Shown here: positions 25,319-35,381 of the stretch, piece after piece
Layout of the letters: the number at the start of each line of letters is the position of its first letter
Position numbering within the stretch: the stretch's first letter is position 1
NCBI RefSeq assembly: GCF_007273535.1
Contig: NZ_RIBP01000004.1
Span: forward strand, 2,952,001 to 3,016,000
Direction of reading: 5' to 3'
DNA from: Niallia circulans
GTDB taxonomy: Bacteria; Bacillota; Bacilli; Bacillales; Cytobacillaceae
DNA: 64,000 nucleotides
Position numbers and translations under genes: made by a program
The notes under the pieces: model-generated
What the model was told of the DNA's origin: nothing
The model's input: only the letters and a program-made list of their open reading frames with translations
Database searches by the model: none

Positions 25319-26725
25319 TTATTTATTCGTGAGATTTTGGTTACGGCGGACTTTTGGATAGAATAATATGCCGCTTGCGAGTAAAATGACTCCGAACAGG
25401 AATGTCTTAATATCTGCTGTTCCTGCAATGATGACCCATATCGAGTAGATGGATGCAAGTATACCGATTACCATGTCTATTCTGCGGCCTTTATTATGAA
25501 TATATGTTTCTCCAGTGAAGGTAAGCTTCACTTGGAACAACGAGGCAATCAAGTATGGAACAAGATAAGCCAATGTAGCGATGTAAATGACAAAATCAAA
25601 TGCTTGTGAAATACTGTTTGACACAGTAGAGAAAATGAATAATTGTCCAAGTATGTTTGTCAGCACTAATGAAAATACTGGCATGCCATGTTTGTTTTCT
25701 CTTTTAAAGGGATTCAGGAAGATCCCTTGCTTTGCAGCTTGATAAGGTATTTCCGCACTTAGCATTACCCAGCCGATTGTGGATCCGAATAAGCTGATTA
25801 GTCCAATCCCAGCAAGGATCTTGCCGCCAATCGAACCAAGCACGACCTCGATGGCATCAATCAATGGTTTTTGTGAGGAAACAAGTGCATCTTGACTTAA
25901 CAGCCCCATAACCAATGTGCTTATGCCAATATAGATTGCTAGCGCAAGGAACAGACCCAAAATGGTAGCACGTTTCACATCAATTTTCTTTTTGGCTCTG
26001 CCTGCAAATACAACGGCAGATTCTACGCCAAGAAATGCCCACAGTGTCGTCACAGCTGCATTGTTAACTTGTCCTAATAAACCAACAGAGTTACCTGCTG
26101 CATCTGTTTTTGCTTCTGCAAATGGCAGGATATTACTTACTTCAAACGCAAACAGGGCAATAATGATAAACAGCAAAAAACCGACAACTTTAGCTGCAGT
26201 AGCTAGGAAATTCAGTTTCCCTGCATTTTCAAGCCCGCGCAGAATAATAAAATGTGTCCCCCATAAAAGTAAGGTACAAACGGCGAAGGTAAAGGCATTG
26301 CCGGCTTTTAAAGTAAAGGATCCTGCTGTAAACAGGACAGCCTCACTAGTTAAAATAGGGAAAAACGTTGATAAATAACCGGCAAATGTTGTGATTATCG
26401 CGACATTTCCTGCAAGGTTCCCAATCCAATATCCCCATGAAGACATAAATCCGGACAGCAACGACAGGTTGGACCCTTCCTTAAACAACTGCTTTGCATA
26501 TATTTGCGGACCACCAGTTAATTCGGGTTTTCTTATTGCTAAATTCCCAAAGACTAAAGCTGTCACTAATACTCCTAACCCAGTTAAAACCCATGCGAGT
26601 ATAACACCGGCAGGACTTGCTACCTCTGACAGAGATCGAGGAAGCATAAAGATTCCCGAACCGACCATATTACCGACAACAAGTGATGTCAATATAGCTA
26701 GTCCAAGTTTATTACCATTGCTCAT
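25319..26725 (-). CDS. APC-superfamily basic amino acid/polyamine antiporter
   Basis: 468 aa with about 12 transmembrane helices. The start LGLAILTSLVVGNMVGSGIFMLPRSLSEVASPAGVILAW contains the unwound-helix substrate motif (GSGIF) of the APC family, and FLGVESAVVFAGRAKKKIDVKRAT in the middle is typical of the arginine/ornithine (ArcD-like) and lysine group. It probably exchanges cationic amino acids or related amines; the exact substrate cannot be read from the sequence. ATG with AAAGGAGAG upstream. Monocistronic. Confidence 0.87.
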   Translation of the reverse strand: MSNGNKLGLAILTSLVVGNMVGSGIFMLPRSLSEVASPAGVILAWVLTGLGVLVTALVFGNLAIRKPELTGGPQIYAKQLFKEGSNLSLLSGFMSSWGYWIGNLAGNVAIITTFAGYLSTFFPILTSEAVLFTAGSFTLKAGNAFTFAVCTLLLWGTHFIILRGLENAGKLNFLATAAKVVGFLLFIIIALFAFEVSNILPFAEAKTDAAGNSVGLLGQVNNAAVTTLWAFLGVESAVVFAGRAKKKIDVKRATILGLFLALAIYIGISTLVMGLLSQDALVSSQKPLIDAIEVVLGSIGGKILAGIGLISLFGSTIGWVMLSAEIPYQAAKQGIFLNPFKRENKHGMPVFSLVLTNILGQLFIFSTVSNSISQAFDFVIYIATLAYLVPYLIASLFQVKLTFTGETYIHNKGRRIDMVIGILASIYSIWVIIAGTADIKTFLFGVILLASGILFYPKVRRNQNLTNK

Positions 26726-27035
26726 GATGTTTATGTTCTCTCCTTTATTGTGTAATTACTTAGTTGTACATTGGAGATTACTTAAAGATTGTAAAAAATA
26801 CATATACTTCTACTATTTTTCCAATTTAAAATTAAAGAATACAAGCACATCCATTAGTAATTTCCGTAAGCGGCAATTGTCTCTAACTTTTTGTTAGGCC
26901 TGCTCCGATCCGAATTAATCAAAATACGGTGAACGGTATATATATACCATACGGCAAAAAAACTAGTGCTGTCAATAATAAAGTTTACTCTGCTAAAGTA
27001 CTAAAATATTCTGAATAAAAAATCACAAAGTATGT
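26726..27035. other. Upstream region of the amino acid permease; palindrome only
   Basis: No gene is seen in this 310-bp stretch. At 26935-26948 stands the palindrome GGTATATATATACC inside a wider CGG-flanked context (ACGGT...CCATACGG). An AT-rich hairpin CTAAC-ttttt-GTTAG lies at about 26883-26897. Neither matches a riboswitch I know. The permease promoter should be here but is not clear. Confidence 0.4.
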
Positions 27036-27074
27036 AAAATAAAGCCAGCAGAAATGAATTCTGCTGGCTTTATT

Positions 27075-27075
<1 letters not shown>
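27036..27075 (-). terminator. Terminator of mapB
   Basis: AAATAAAGCCAGCAG-9 nt-CTGCTGGCTTTATTT, a 15-bp perfect stem beginning at the stop codon, with flanking A/T tracts. Confidence 0.9.
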
Positions 27076-27884
<809 letters not shown>

Positions 27885-27948
27885 CTAACATCCTTTATTA
27901 GTAAAATATATCCCCTTCCTAACAATTGTATGAGGTGATCAATACCTG

Positions 27949-28368
27949 TTATTCAGGATATGTTTCTTGCAGGAATTTGACAGAGGATGCAATGAGCTCC
28001 TTTAAAACATCTATTTCAATATCTGCGACTTTATTTATGTATACACAAGCCTTCCCTGTCGTGTGTTTGCCAAAGCGTTTTAATAATTCGTCTCGCTTTT
28101 GCTCCCCTGGTGCAAAATAAAGGCTGATTTTTGCCTTTCTTGGTGAAAAGCCAACTAAGGGTGCATCACCCTCATGTCCTGTCGCGTATTTATAATGATA
28201 AGCTCCAAACCCAATAATGCTTGGTCCCCACATTTTTGCAGGTAAATTCGTTGTTTCCGCAAAAATATCCAATAATTTATAAGCATCCTCGCGCTTTTTA
28301 ACGCTCTCCACTGCTTCAATAAATTCGATCACACTATTTTCTGTTTCCTTTGTTTTTAATTCATACAT
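27949..28368 (-). CDS. DUF1801-domain protein
   Basis: 139 aa, soluble. The DUF1801 (YdhG-like) core is clear: MWGPSIIGFGAYHYKY, PLVGFSPRKAKISLYF and ACVYINKVADID-like IEIDVLKELI. Function is unknown for most members. It begins 18 bp after the stop of the upstream oxidoreductase with AAAGGAGC, so the two are co-transcribed. Confidence 0.87.
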   Translation of the reverse strand: MYELKTKETENSVIEFIEAVESVKKREDAYKLLDIFAETTNLPAKMWGPSIIGFGAYHYKYATGHEGDAPLVGFSPRKAKISLYFAPGEQKRDELLKRFGKHTTGKACVYINKVADIEIDVLKELIASSVKFLQETYPE

Positions 28369-28386
28369 GGGCCCAGCTCCTTTATT

Positions 28387-29370
28387 TTAGCTTATGTCTG
28401 CCATTGTGACTCCCATTTGCCTTCTTGCTTCATCTAAAATTCCCATTGTAATTAAAGTTTTTTCCCATGTGTTGTGAGGAGATTCAATCGTATAGGATTG
28501 AATCGTTTCGATAAATTCCTTGATTTCATAGTACATTGGCTCGAGCTGTTCTTGTTTGCTGATATCCTCTGTTATTCCATTAGCAGTTAGTATCTCTGCC
28601 TTTTTCGGACTGGATATATGCTGAATCAGCATCGTGCCATCTTCTCCTTGGATTTCTGTCGGCAATGTCGATTCAGATATGCAGGAGAACAATACATTTG
28701 CTCTAAAACCATCATATTCAAGCGTTATTTGGCCATTTCCATCAACACCTGTTGACAAAAGATTCCCAAATGCAGCAATAGATTTTGGTGCACCAAATAA
28801 TTCAACAATCGGGTATACAGTATAAACACCTAAATCCATTAACGCTCCGCCAGATAGCTTTGGATTAAAAAGGTTTGGCAGTTCGCCATTTTTGTATTGC
28901 TCATAAAACGGAGATAATCGGCAATTGGCTGAGAAATAGGACTGGATTTTTCCGATTTTATGAATGTTTTCCTTCACAGCAAGGAAATTGGGCATAAGTG
29001 TTGATTTCATTGCTTCCATTAATGACACTCCGTTATTCCTTGCTGCTGCCATCATCATTTCTGCTTCTTCACGGTTAGAGGCAAATGGCTTCTCACATAT
29101 AACATGCTTTTTATTATTCATAAACAGTATTGCCTGTTCACAATGAAGGCTATTCGGTGTGGCAATATATACTGCATCTATTTCTGTAGAAGCTGCCATT
29201 TCCTCGAGATTATGAAAGGCATGCTTAATTTGCTGCTTTTTTGCAAACTCCTGCGCCTTTTTTTCGGAGCGCGAATAGACAGCGCTTACTAAAAACTGTT
29301 CATGCTGCCTTCCTGCTTTAATAAATCTCTCTGTTATCCAGTTGGAACCAACAATGCCAAATCGTATCAT
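28387..29370 (-). CDS. Gfo/Idh/MocA-family NAD(P)-dependent oxidoreductase
   Basis: 327 aa. The N-terminal Rossmann fold starts RFGIVGSNWITERFI; IDAVYIATPNSLH and the hallmark HVICEKPFA (EKP motif, catalytic-region Lys) follow. The C-terminal domain has GGALMDLGVYTVYPIVELFG, which carries the family's conserved D...Y/H area. Members oxidise sugars, inositols or related polyols, or act on dihydrodiols; the substrate here is open. First gene of a two-gene unit with the DUF1801 protein. Confidence 0.9.
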   Translation of the reverse strand: MIRFGIVGSNWITERFIKAGRQHEQFLVSAVYSRSEKKAQEFAKKQQIKHAFHNLEEMAASTEIDAVYIATPNSLHCEQAILFMNNKKHVICEKPFASNREEAEMMMAAARNNGVSLMEAMKSTLMPNFLAVKENIHKIGKIQSYFSANCRLSPFYEQYKNGELPNLFNPKLSGGALMDLGVYTVYPIVELFGAPKSIAAFGNLLSTGVDGNGQITLEYDGFRANVLFSCISESTLPTEIQGEDGTMLIQHISSPKKAEILTANGITEDISKQEQLEPMYYEIKEFIETIQSYTIESPHNTWEKTLITMGILDEARRQMGVTMADIS

Positions 29371-29463
29371 GTCTCCACCACTTTCTATTTGTTTATTACT
29401 AGAATAGCAGACTGTCAGATAAAAACATATGATGAGTACTTCTTTTTACAAATTTGACACACA

Positions 29464-29493
29464 TTTCAATGGACACTTTCGAAACCATTGAAA
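29464..29493. promoter_or_regulatory. Inverted repeat upstream of the LysE-type exporter
   Basis: TTTCAATGG-12 nt-CCATTGAAA, perfect 9-bp arms, 63-92 bp before the start codon. A perfect TTGACA lies just upstream at 29454-29459, but no good -10 follows at 17 bp. It could be an operator or a leader hairpin. Confidence 0.4.
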
Positions 29494-29555
29494 CATAATT
29501 GCTTTTTGCTAAACATAGACTTGGATGTACAAGCAGTTGTGATGGAGGGATAAAA

Positions 29556-30188
29556 ATGAGCCTAAGCATATTACTTGGCTATATTTTATTAGGGTTTACT
29601 TTAGCTGCACCAATAGGTCCTGTTAATTCAGCTCGACTTGATAAGGGAATTAAAAATGGATTTTGGCATGCGTGGGTTGTCGGCATTGGCTCATTGGTCG
29701 CAGATGCCATCTTTATGCTGATGGTGTATCTTGGCATGGTCAATTTTTTAGAATTGTCCTATGTGCAAGTATTTCTATGGCTTTTCGGAGGATTTATCTT
29801 TATTTATACAGGTGTTGAAAGTATTGTTAGTGCTAATTCTATTAAACTAGATGATATAAGAGGGAAAGACTCCTTATTCAAATGCTTTATGACTGGGTTT
29901 ATATTATCTGCAACAAGTCCATTGTCCTTTCTGTTTTGGCTTGGTATCTATGGATCTGTTTTAGCAAAAACAGCATCAGAAAATGGTACAGGCACTTTGC
30001 TTATATACAGCAGTATGATTTTTATCGGACTCACAATCTGGGATGTTACCTTTGCAGCACTTACCTCAGGCTTTAGGAAATTTCTTAATAAAAACACGTT
30101 AAGAATAATCTCCATCATCTCAGGCATCACGCTTTTATTATTCGGTGTTTACTTTGCGTTCCAAGGGCTTAATAAGCTATTTTACTAG
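29556..30188 (+). CDS. LysE-family amino acid exporter
   Basis: 210 aa, six transmembrane helices. The N-terminal LGFTLAAPIGPVNSARLDKGIKNGFWHAW is the LysE/RhtB signature (APGP-like motif, here APIGP), and FLSATSPLSFLFWLGIYG-type sequence marks the fourth helix. Members export amino acids or their derivatives. The ATG at 29556 has GGAGGG 6 nt upstream; the frame is open 57 bp further but without a site. Terminator directly after. Confidence 0.87.
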   Translation: MSLSILLGYILLGFTLAAPIGPVNSARLDKGIKNGFWHAWVVGIGSLVADAIFMLMVYLGMVNFLELSYVQVFLWLFGGFIFIYTGVESIVSANSIKLDDIRGKDSLFKCFMTGFILSATSPLSFLFWLGIYGSVLAKTASENGTGTLLIYSSMIFIGLTIWDVTFAALTSGFRKFLNKNTLRIISIISGITLLLFGVYFAFQGLNKLFY

Positions 30189-30221
30189 AAAAAAAGGAAC
30201 GATTAAAACCGTTCCTTTTTT
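30189..30221. terminator. Terminator between LysE-type exporter and amylase genes
   Basis: AAAAAGGAACG-8 nt-CGTTCCTTTTTT; A and T tracts at both ends make it suitable for both convergent genes. Confidence 0.9.
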
Positions 30222-30229
30222 CTGCTATA

Positions 30230-31681
30230 TTAGTTAGGAAGTCCCCAAACGGAAACACTTTGCCCATCAACTTTGAAATCAGCAAAGCCATCCTCTTCTA
30301 TGACTATTTCTTCGTTTCTTGTGTTTGTTAAGTCAACCCACGTTTCGCCAGCGCGTTCTGTGCCGACAAACATGCGCTTACTGCCTTCCATATCATTTGA
30401 AATGACGACAGCACAGCCTGATTTTTCAATACTTTCATCGCCATGTCTGACCCAGCCGATAACATTTTTATCATCAAAATAATCATCCTGTTGTCCGTAA
30501 GCTTTCTTTTTCCTTGCGTAAAGGAGCGGATCAATAGCCATTCGTTTGCCATCAACAGGCACTGGCCCTTTTATTCCATAATAATCTCCATAAAACACAC
30601 AAGGATAGCCATCCTCTCGCAACAAAATTAAGCTGTAGGCAATCTGTTTAAACCAATCCTCCACCCACGATTCTAACGATTCATTCGGCTGTGTGTCATG
30701 ATTGTCAACAAATGTGACACTATTCATCGGATGCAGTTTAACTAATGTATCATCAAATATTGTTGATAAATCAAACTCGCTGCCTTGTATCGATGCTGTA
30801 TGTAGCTTATAGTGGAGCGGAACATCAAACAAGTCAATCGTGTAATCCATTTCCTCTAAGAACTGCTTGCATTCGTCAATTTCACCCTTCCAAAACTCGC
30901 CGACAAAATAAAAATCATCGCCTTTTTCTTTCTTTAAATGGACAGCAAAATCCTTGATGAATTCATGATTAATATGCTTGATTGCATCAAGTCGGAAGCC
31001 ATTGCATGAAAGTGTTTCGCTTATCCATTCCCCCCATTTAAACATCTCTTCCCTGACCGTTTCATTATTAAAATCAATATTGGAGAACATTAAGAAGTCA
31101 TAGTTACCCAACTCTTTATCAACATTGTTATTCCAATACTTGTTTTCACCAAGGATACGGAATACTCCCTCCTTCTCTTCTTTAGCATCATAATCTGTCC
31201 CATTAAAGTGGGTGTAATTCCATTGAAAATCAGAATATTGTCCATTTCTGCCAGGGAAAGTGAATTTCGTCCACCCTTCGATATCATGTGGCTCTGAAAT
31301 ATCTTCCTCCCTGTTATCTGGATTCACTTCGACAACCTTAAAGGTTTCTAATTCGTCTGCTCCTGCTTTATGGTTCATCACAATATCGACATACACGGAA
31401 ATCCCGACATTATGGCAAGCCTGTATTGCTTCAAGCAGCTCCTCCTTTGTCCCATATTTCGTACGGACTGTCCCTTTTTGATCGAATTCTCCAAGATCGT
31501 AAAGGTCGTAGATGCCATAGCCATTATCATCTTGGGTAATTCCTTTCGTCACAGGTGGAACCCACACAGCATCAATTCCAGCTTCCTTTAATTCACTTGC
31601 TCTTTCTTTCAATCTTTTCCAATGGTTGCCATCAGCATCTAAATGCCATTCAAAAAATTGCATAATTGTTTTGTTTTCCAT
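30230..31681 (-). CDS. Intracellular alpha-amylase (GH13)
   Basis: 483 aa. The GH13 regions I-IV are visible: VDIVMNHKA, GFRLDAIKHI (nucleophile Asp), FYFVGEFWKG (acid/base Glu) and FVDNHDTQP. QFFEWHLDADGNHWKRL at the N-terminus is typical of subfamily 5 enzymes. There is no signal peptide, so it works in the cytoplasm on imported maltodextrins, as in E. coli AmyA. The ATG at 31681 follows AAGGAG at 8 nt; the frame extends 45 bp further. No cre site is obvious upstream. Confidence 0.94.
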   Translation of the reverse strand: MENKTIMQFFEWHLDADGNHWKRLKERASELKEAGIDAVWVPPVTKGITQDDNGYGIYDLYDLGEFDQKGTVRTKYGTKEELLEAIQACHNVGISVYVDIVMNHKAGADELETFKVVEVNPDNREEDISEPHDIEGWTKFTFPGRNGQYSDFQWNYTHFNGTDYDAKEEKEGVFRILGENKYWNNNVDKELGNYDFLMFSNIDFNNETVREEMFKWGEWISETLSCNGFRLDAIKHINHEFIKDFAVHLKKEKGDDFYFVGEFWKGEIDECKQFLEEMDYTIDLFDVPLHYKLHTASIQGSEFDLSTIFDDTLVKLHPMNSVTFVDNHDTQPNESLESWVEDWFKQIAYSLILLREDGYPCVFYGDYYGIKGPVPVDGKRMAIDPLLYARKKKAYGQQDDYFDDKNVIGWVRHGDESIEKSGCAVVISNDMEGSKRMFVGTERAGETWVDLTNTRNEEIVIEEDGFADFKVDGQSVSVWGLPN

Positions 31682-31864
31682 AGAAACACTCCTTAATTTT
31701 AGGATTATGCCTAATAAGTACCCCAATTTTATTTTTTTGAAGCATTTTAGTTAGCTAATTAGAAAATTTTTTTCATAATATTTATTCGTATTGCGAAATA
31801 TTGATATGGCATTTACAATAAAAAAACAGAATAATCAAAAATAATAAACAGCAAAGGAGCTTCG

Positions 31865-33088
31865 ATGAATAAGAAGATTTTTTTATATGTGAAGGCATTT
31901 TCAGATTTGGGAACTTATATGGATTTAATAGCTATAAATGTTTTAATGTACGCGGCAACTGGGAGCACCGGCTTGCTAGCTGCTACAATGGCTTTCCGCA
32001 CACTGGGAGGCTTTATTTCGAGTGTTTTTTCAGGCGTACTTGCTGATCGATTTGACAGACGCAAGATTATGATAATTGCTGATATTTTGCGAGCTGCCAT
32101 CATATTATTACTGCTGTTTTTTCCTAATCCTATCATGATTATTACAGTATGCTTTTTGATTGGTTTCACAACTAGCCTGTTTGCAGTTAGCTATAGTGCC
32201 GAAATTCCGCAAATATTTGGTGAGGACAAAGTAATCGAAACAAACGCACTTATAGCAAGGCTGACATCAATTAGTCTTGTATTCGGATTTATCGGTGCGG
32301 GAATAATAACGAATGTGCTTGGCTATAAATGGACGTTGATAATAGATGCTATTACCTATATTTTATCTGCATTTATATTAATGAAAATGAAATGGCAAAC
32401 ATCCACTGCCCCGAAAAACACAACTACTGCTAGTGGAAGTGTGAAAAAAATCTTTTCAAGTCTCAGCAACGATCTTAAGGAAGTTAATTCTTTTATCTTA
32501 TTAGCACCAATGCTGCTTTTAGTTAATGTCGTTTTTTTAATAGGGTCTTTTGCAGGAGCCTCCCATAACTTAGGGATTCCACTTTTGGCTGAAATAATTA
32601 GCAAGGAAAAGCAAAGCTTATATTATGGGCTGATTTGGGCAGCATGGGGACTTGGCTCTGTTTTTTCGACCATGATTATTCCGAAACTTAAATTTAACAA
32701 TGATAGAAGTCTTTATTATGCAGCTTTTTTGTCTGCAATGCTCATGTCAGCAGGCTTTATCACGTTCTTTTCTAACAGTAATAGCTGGCTTATTCTTGCC
32801 TTTGCCTTTTTAACAGGGATTTTCGATGCAACCTTTACAACCCTGCATGCTGTTATTCTTCAAAAAACGGACAATCATATACGAGGGAGAATATTTGGTG
32901 TTGGCATGCTGTTAAAATCGCTTGGATTTGCCCTTGGTTTTGTGATTGCACCAATTGTGCTTGATGCAAGCTCCTTAAAAATAATGGTTTGGATTTTCCA
33001 TGGCACCTTAATTTCAGCAACACTTTGTATTATCTTCTATACAAAACATTTGTACAAAAGAGGAAAACAGTTAAAAAGTGTCTCTTAG
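31865..33088 (+). CDS. MFS transporter, EntS/multidrug-like
   Basis: 407 aa, 12 predicted transmembrane helices in two bundles with a central loop near residues 180-200. The motif-A copy GVLADRFDRRKIMI after helix 2 is that of drug:H+ antiporters and the EntS-type subgroup. Substrate unknown. ATG with AAAGGAGC. It diverges from the amylase gene and ends at a strong terminator. Confidence 0.88.
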   Translation: MNKKIFLYVKAFSDLGTYMDLIAINVLMYAATGSTGLLAATMAFRTLGGFISSVFSGVLADRFDRRKIMIIADILRAAIILLLLFFPNPIMIITVCFLIGFTTSLFAVSYSAEIPQIFGEDKVIETNALIARLTSISLVFGFIGAGIITNVLGYKWTLIIDAITYILSAFILMKMKWQTSTAPKNTTTASGSVKKIFSSLSNDLKEVNSFILLAPMLLLVNVVFLIGSFAGASHNLGIPLLAEIISKEKQSLYYGLIWAAWGLGSVFSTMIIPKLKFNNDRSLYYAAFLSAMLMSAGFITFFSNSNSWLILAFAFLTGIFDATFTTLHAVILQKTDNHIRGRIFGVGMLLKSLGFALGFVIAPIVLDASSLKIMVWIFHGTLISATLCIIFYTKHLYKRGKQLKSVS

Positions 33089-33092
33089 CAAA

Positions 33093-33127
33093 AACAATCC
33101 CCGGCAATTTGCCGGGAATTGTTTTTT
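33093..33127. terminator. Terminator between MFS and M20 genes
   Basis: AACAATCCCCGGCAA...TTGCCGGGAATTGTT with GC-rich core, followed by TTTTT on the plus strand. Confidence 0.9.
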
Positions 33128-33128
33128 A

Positions 33129-34295
33129 TTATTTCATACGATTAAATTCATCTTTAACCTTTTTCAATAGTTCCGGGTTCGTTAATACTTCATACCCAGT
33201 TAACGCCATTGATTTAGCACCGACAATCATTGCTTCTCTTGCTTGATCTGTCATTGCTGCCTCTCTGAATTCATGTGTATGGCATGCATATGCTTCGTTA
33301 CAAATTTTAATATAAGGATGAATAGACGGCACTGCTTGGCTTACATTTCCCATATCAAGAGAACCAGAGCCATCTCTTTGTTCATAGATTTCCTCAACAG
33401 GTATACCAAGAGACACTAGTTCGTTTGTGAATGCGTCTGAAAGTGTGTCATTTGAAATCATATCATCATATGAGAATTCATAGTTTGATACTTTAAATGT
33501 TGTACCAGTTTGCAGGGCAGCACCTTCTGCACACTTCTTCACCTTTTCAACTAGTTCATTTACATACTCTCTTTTGGCAGCACGAACATAGAATTGAGCA
33601 ACCGCGTAATCTGGTACAACATTTGCTGCTTTTCCACCCTCTGGAATAATACCATGAATACGAGCATCTGAGGTAATATGCTGGCGCAGTGCGTTAATGC
33701 TGTTGAATGTTTGGATAACAGCATCTAATGCATTAATGCCCATATGCGGACTTGCTGCTGCATGTGCTGCTTTTCCGAAAAATTCAAATTGAATGGCATC
33801 CATTGCAAGAGATGCACCACTTTTCATATTATTATCAAGAGGATGAACCATCATCGCTACATCAAGCTCTGAAAAGATGTCCTGCTCTGCCATTGTTACC
33901 TTTCCGCCCTTTGTTTCTTCGGCAGGCGTTCCATAGACGATTACCTTTCCACCAGTTTCAGCAAGCGCCTTGCTTAGACCGATTCCTGCTGCAATCCCCA
34001 TTGTGCCAATCAAGTTATGACCACATGCATGTCCGACTTCTGGCAGTGCATCATATTCGGACATAAATCCGATTACTGGACCTTCTTTTCCACTGTCAAA
34101 TACCGCCCGAAAAGCAGTTGGCAGACCGCAAAACTCTCTTTCAACCTCAAAGTCATGATCTAATAATGTTTTAATTAAAATAGCGCTTGCCTTGAATTCT
34201 TCATGTCCAAGCTCTGGATTTTCCCCAATATATATACTGATTTCCTCGAATGTTTTTTTATGTTGTTCAATTGTATCAATGATTGTTTGTTTCAA
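33129..34295 (-). CDS. M20-family metallo-amidohydrolase
   Basis: 388 aa. M20D-type features: ENPELGHEEFKAS, GFMSEYDALPEVGHACGHNL (metal-binding Asp/His/Cys region), GTPAEETKGGK (catalytic Glu pair), MVHPLDNN, and the lid-domain stretch AAHAAASPHMGINALDA. Such enzymes hydrolyse N-acyl amino acids or p-aminobenzoyl-glutamate-like amides (AbgB-like). Substrate is not determinable. TTG start with AAAGG upstream. Single gene. Confidence 0.9.
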   Translation of the reverse strand: MKQTIIDTIEQHKKTFEEISIYIGENPELGHEEFKASAILIKTLLDHDFEVEREFCGLPTAFRAVFDSGKEGPVIGFMSEYDALPEVGHACGHNLIGTMGIAAGIGLSKALAETGGKVIVYGTPAEETKGGKVTMAEQDIFSELDVAMMVHPLDNNMKSGASLAMDAIQFEFFGKAAHAAASPHMGINALDAVIQTFNSINALRQHITSDARIHGIIPEGGKAANVVPDYAVAQFYVRAAKREYVNELVEKVKKCAEGAALQTGTTFKVSNYEFSYDDMISNDTLSDAFTNELVSLGIPVEEIYEQRDGSGSLDMGNVSQAVPSIHPYIKICNEAYACHTHEFREAAMTDQAREAMIVGAKSMALTGYEVLTNPELLKKVKDEFNRMK

Positions 34296-34409
34296 CTAAA
34301 CCTTTCCCTTCTCCCTATAATGATACTATTTTACCAAAATTATTGGAGATTAACATTATAAAATGATTAAAAATTATTTTATAAGCATATTTATACAAAA
34401 AACAAACAT

Positions 34410-34441
34410 AAGAAAGACAGACGTTATCGCCTGTCTTTCTT
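34410..34441 (-). terminator. Terminator of speD
   Basis: AAGAAAGACAG-10 nt-CTGTCTTTCTT, 11-bp perfect arms, T-rich on the minus-strand exit. Confidence 0.8.
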
Positions 34442-34442
34442 A

Positions 34443-35252
34443 TTAACCGTTTATATTTTTACCGTAAAAAATTTCATTCATTTCTACTGTTAGTTTTTCG
34501 GTTATGTCTGCTTGCTCCTTATCACTGAGCTCATCTGCGGTATAACCGAATAAATAATTATTCAAGTCGAATTGCTTTAGCTTGCATTTCGTATGAAAAA
34601 TATTTTCTTGATAAATATTCACATCGATCATATCGAAAATTTTCTGTGCTTCTAGTGGAATGTAATTTTGGATGGAATTAATATCATGGTCGATAAACAA
34701 TTTATGGCCATGAATATCACGAGTAAACCCTCTGACCCTGTAATCAATAATCATTATGTCTGTATCAAAGGAATGAATTAGGTAGTTAAGTGCTTTTAAT
34801 GGCGATATCTCTCCACATGTAGAAACATCTATATCTGCTCTAAATGTGCTGATTCCTTCATCAGGATGGTACTCTGGATAAGTATGAACAGTTATATGAC
34901 TTTTATCAAGATGGATAACGACAGAATCAGGCAGTGGCCCAGGAGATTCTTCAAATACATCCTCTGGAGCCTCCGCCACAGGTCCTTCAGAAACCAGCAG
35001 TGTCACACTTGCTCCCTGCGGTTCATAATCCTGCTTTGCCACATTTAAAACATGTGCTCCAATGATTTCCGCGACATTCTTGAGAATGCTCGTTAGTCTA
35101 TCTGCATTATATTGCTCATCAATGTATTGAAGATAACTTTCCCGTTCTTCCTTTGTTCTTGTATAGCAGATATCATACATATTGAAGCTAAGTGATTTAG
35201 TCAGATTGTTAAATCCATGCAATTCAATGCGTTGTTCAGGTGTTAGGCTCAT
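34443..35252 (-). CDS. speD: S-adenosylmethionine decarboxylase, E. coli type
   Basis: 269 aa proenzyme of the long, gamma-proteobacterial-type SpeD, not the about 125-aa form of B. subtilis. The self-processing site is [13 protein letters not shown], where Ser118 becomes the pyruvoyl cofactor; [25 protein letters not shown] and [13 protein letters not shown] are strongly conserved with the E. coli enzyme. It supplies decarboxylated SAM for spermidine synthesis. ATG with GGGGGAT. No speE neighbour is in the window. Confidence 0.95.
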   Translation of the reverse strand: MSLTPEQRIELHGFNNLTKSLSFNMYDICYTRTKEERESYLQYIDEQYNADRLTSILKNVAEIIGAHVLNVAKQDYEPQGASVTLLVSEGPVAEAPEDVFEESPGPLPDSVVIHLDKSHITVHTYPEYHPDEGISTFRADIDVSTCGEISPLKALNYLIHSFDTDIMIIDYRVRGFTRDIHGHKLFIDHDINSIQNYIPLEAQKIFDMIDVNIYQENIFHTKCKLKQFDLNNYLFGYTADELSDKEQADITEKLTVEMNEIFYGKNING

Positions 35253-35381
35253 GTTCGTAATCCCCCTATTTATGCGAAAAATAAGTGCACTTTCAAATAG
35301 TTTTATGTTACCCCTATCTCTTTGAAAATAACCATAGGCACAAGAAGCATATTATAAGCGCAGCTATATTAGGGGAAATGA

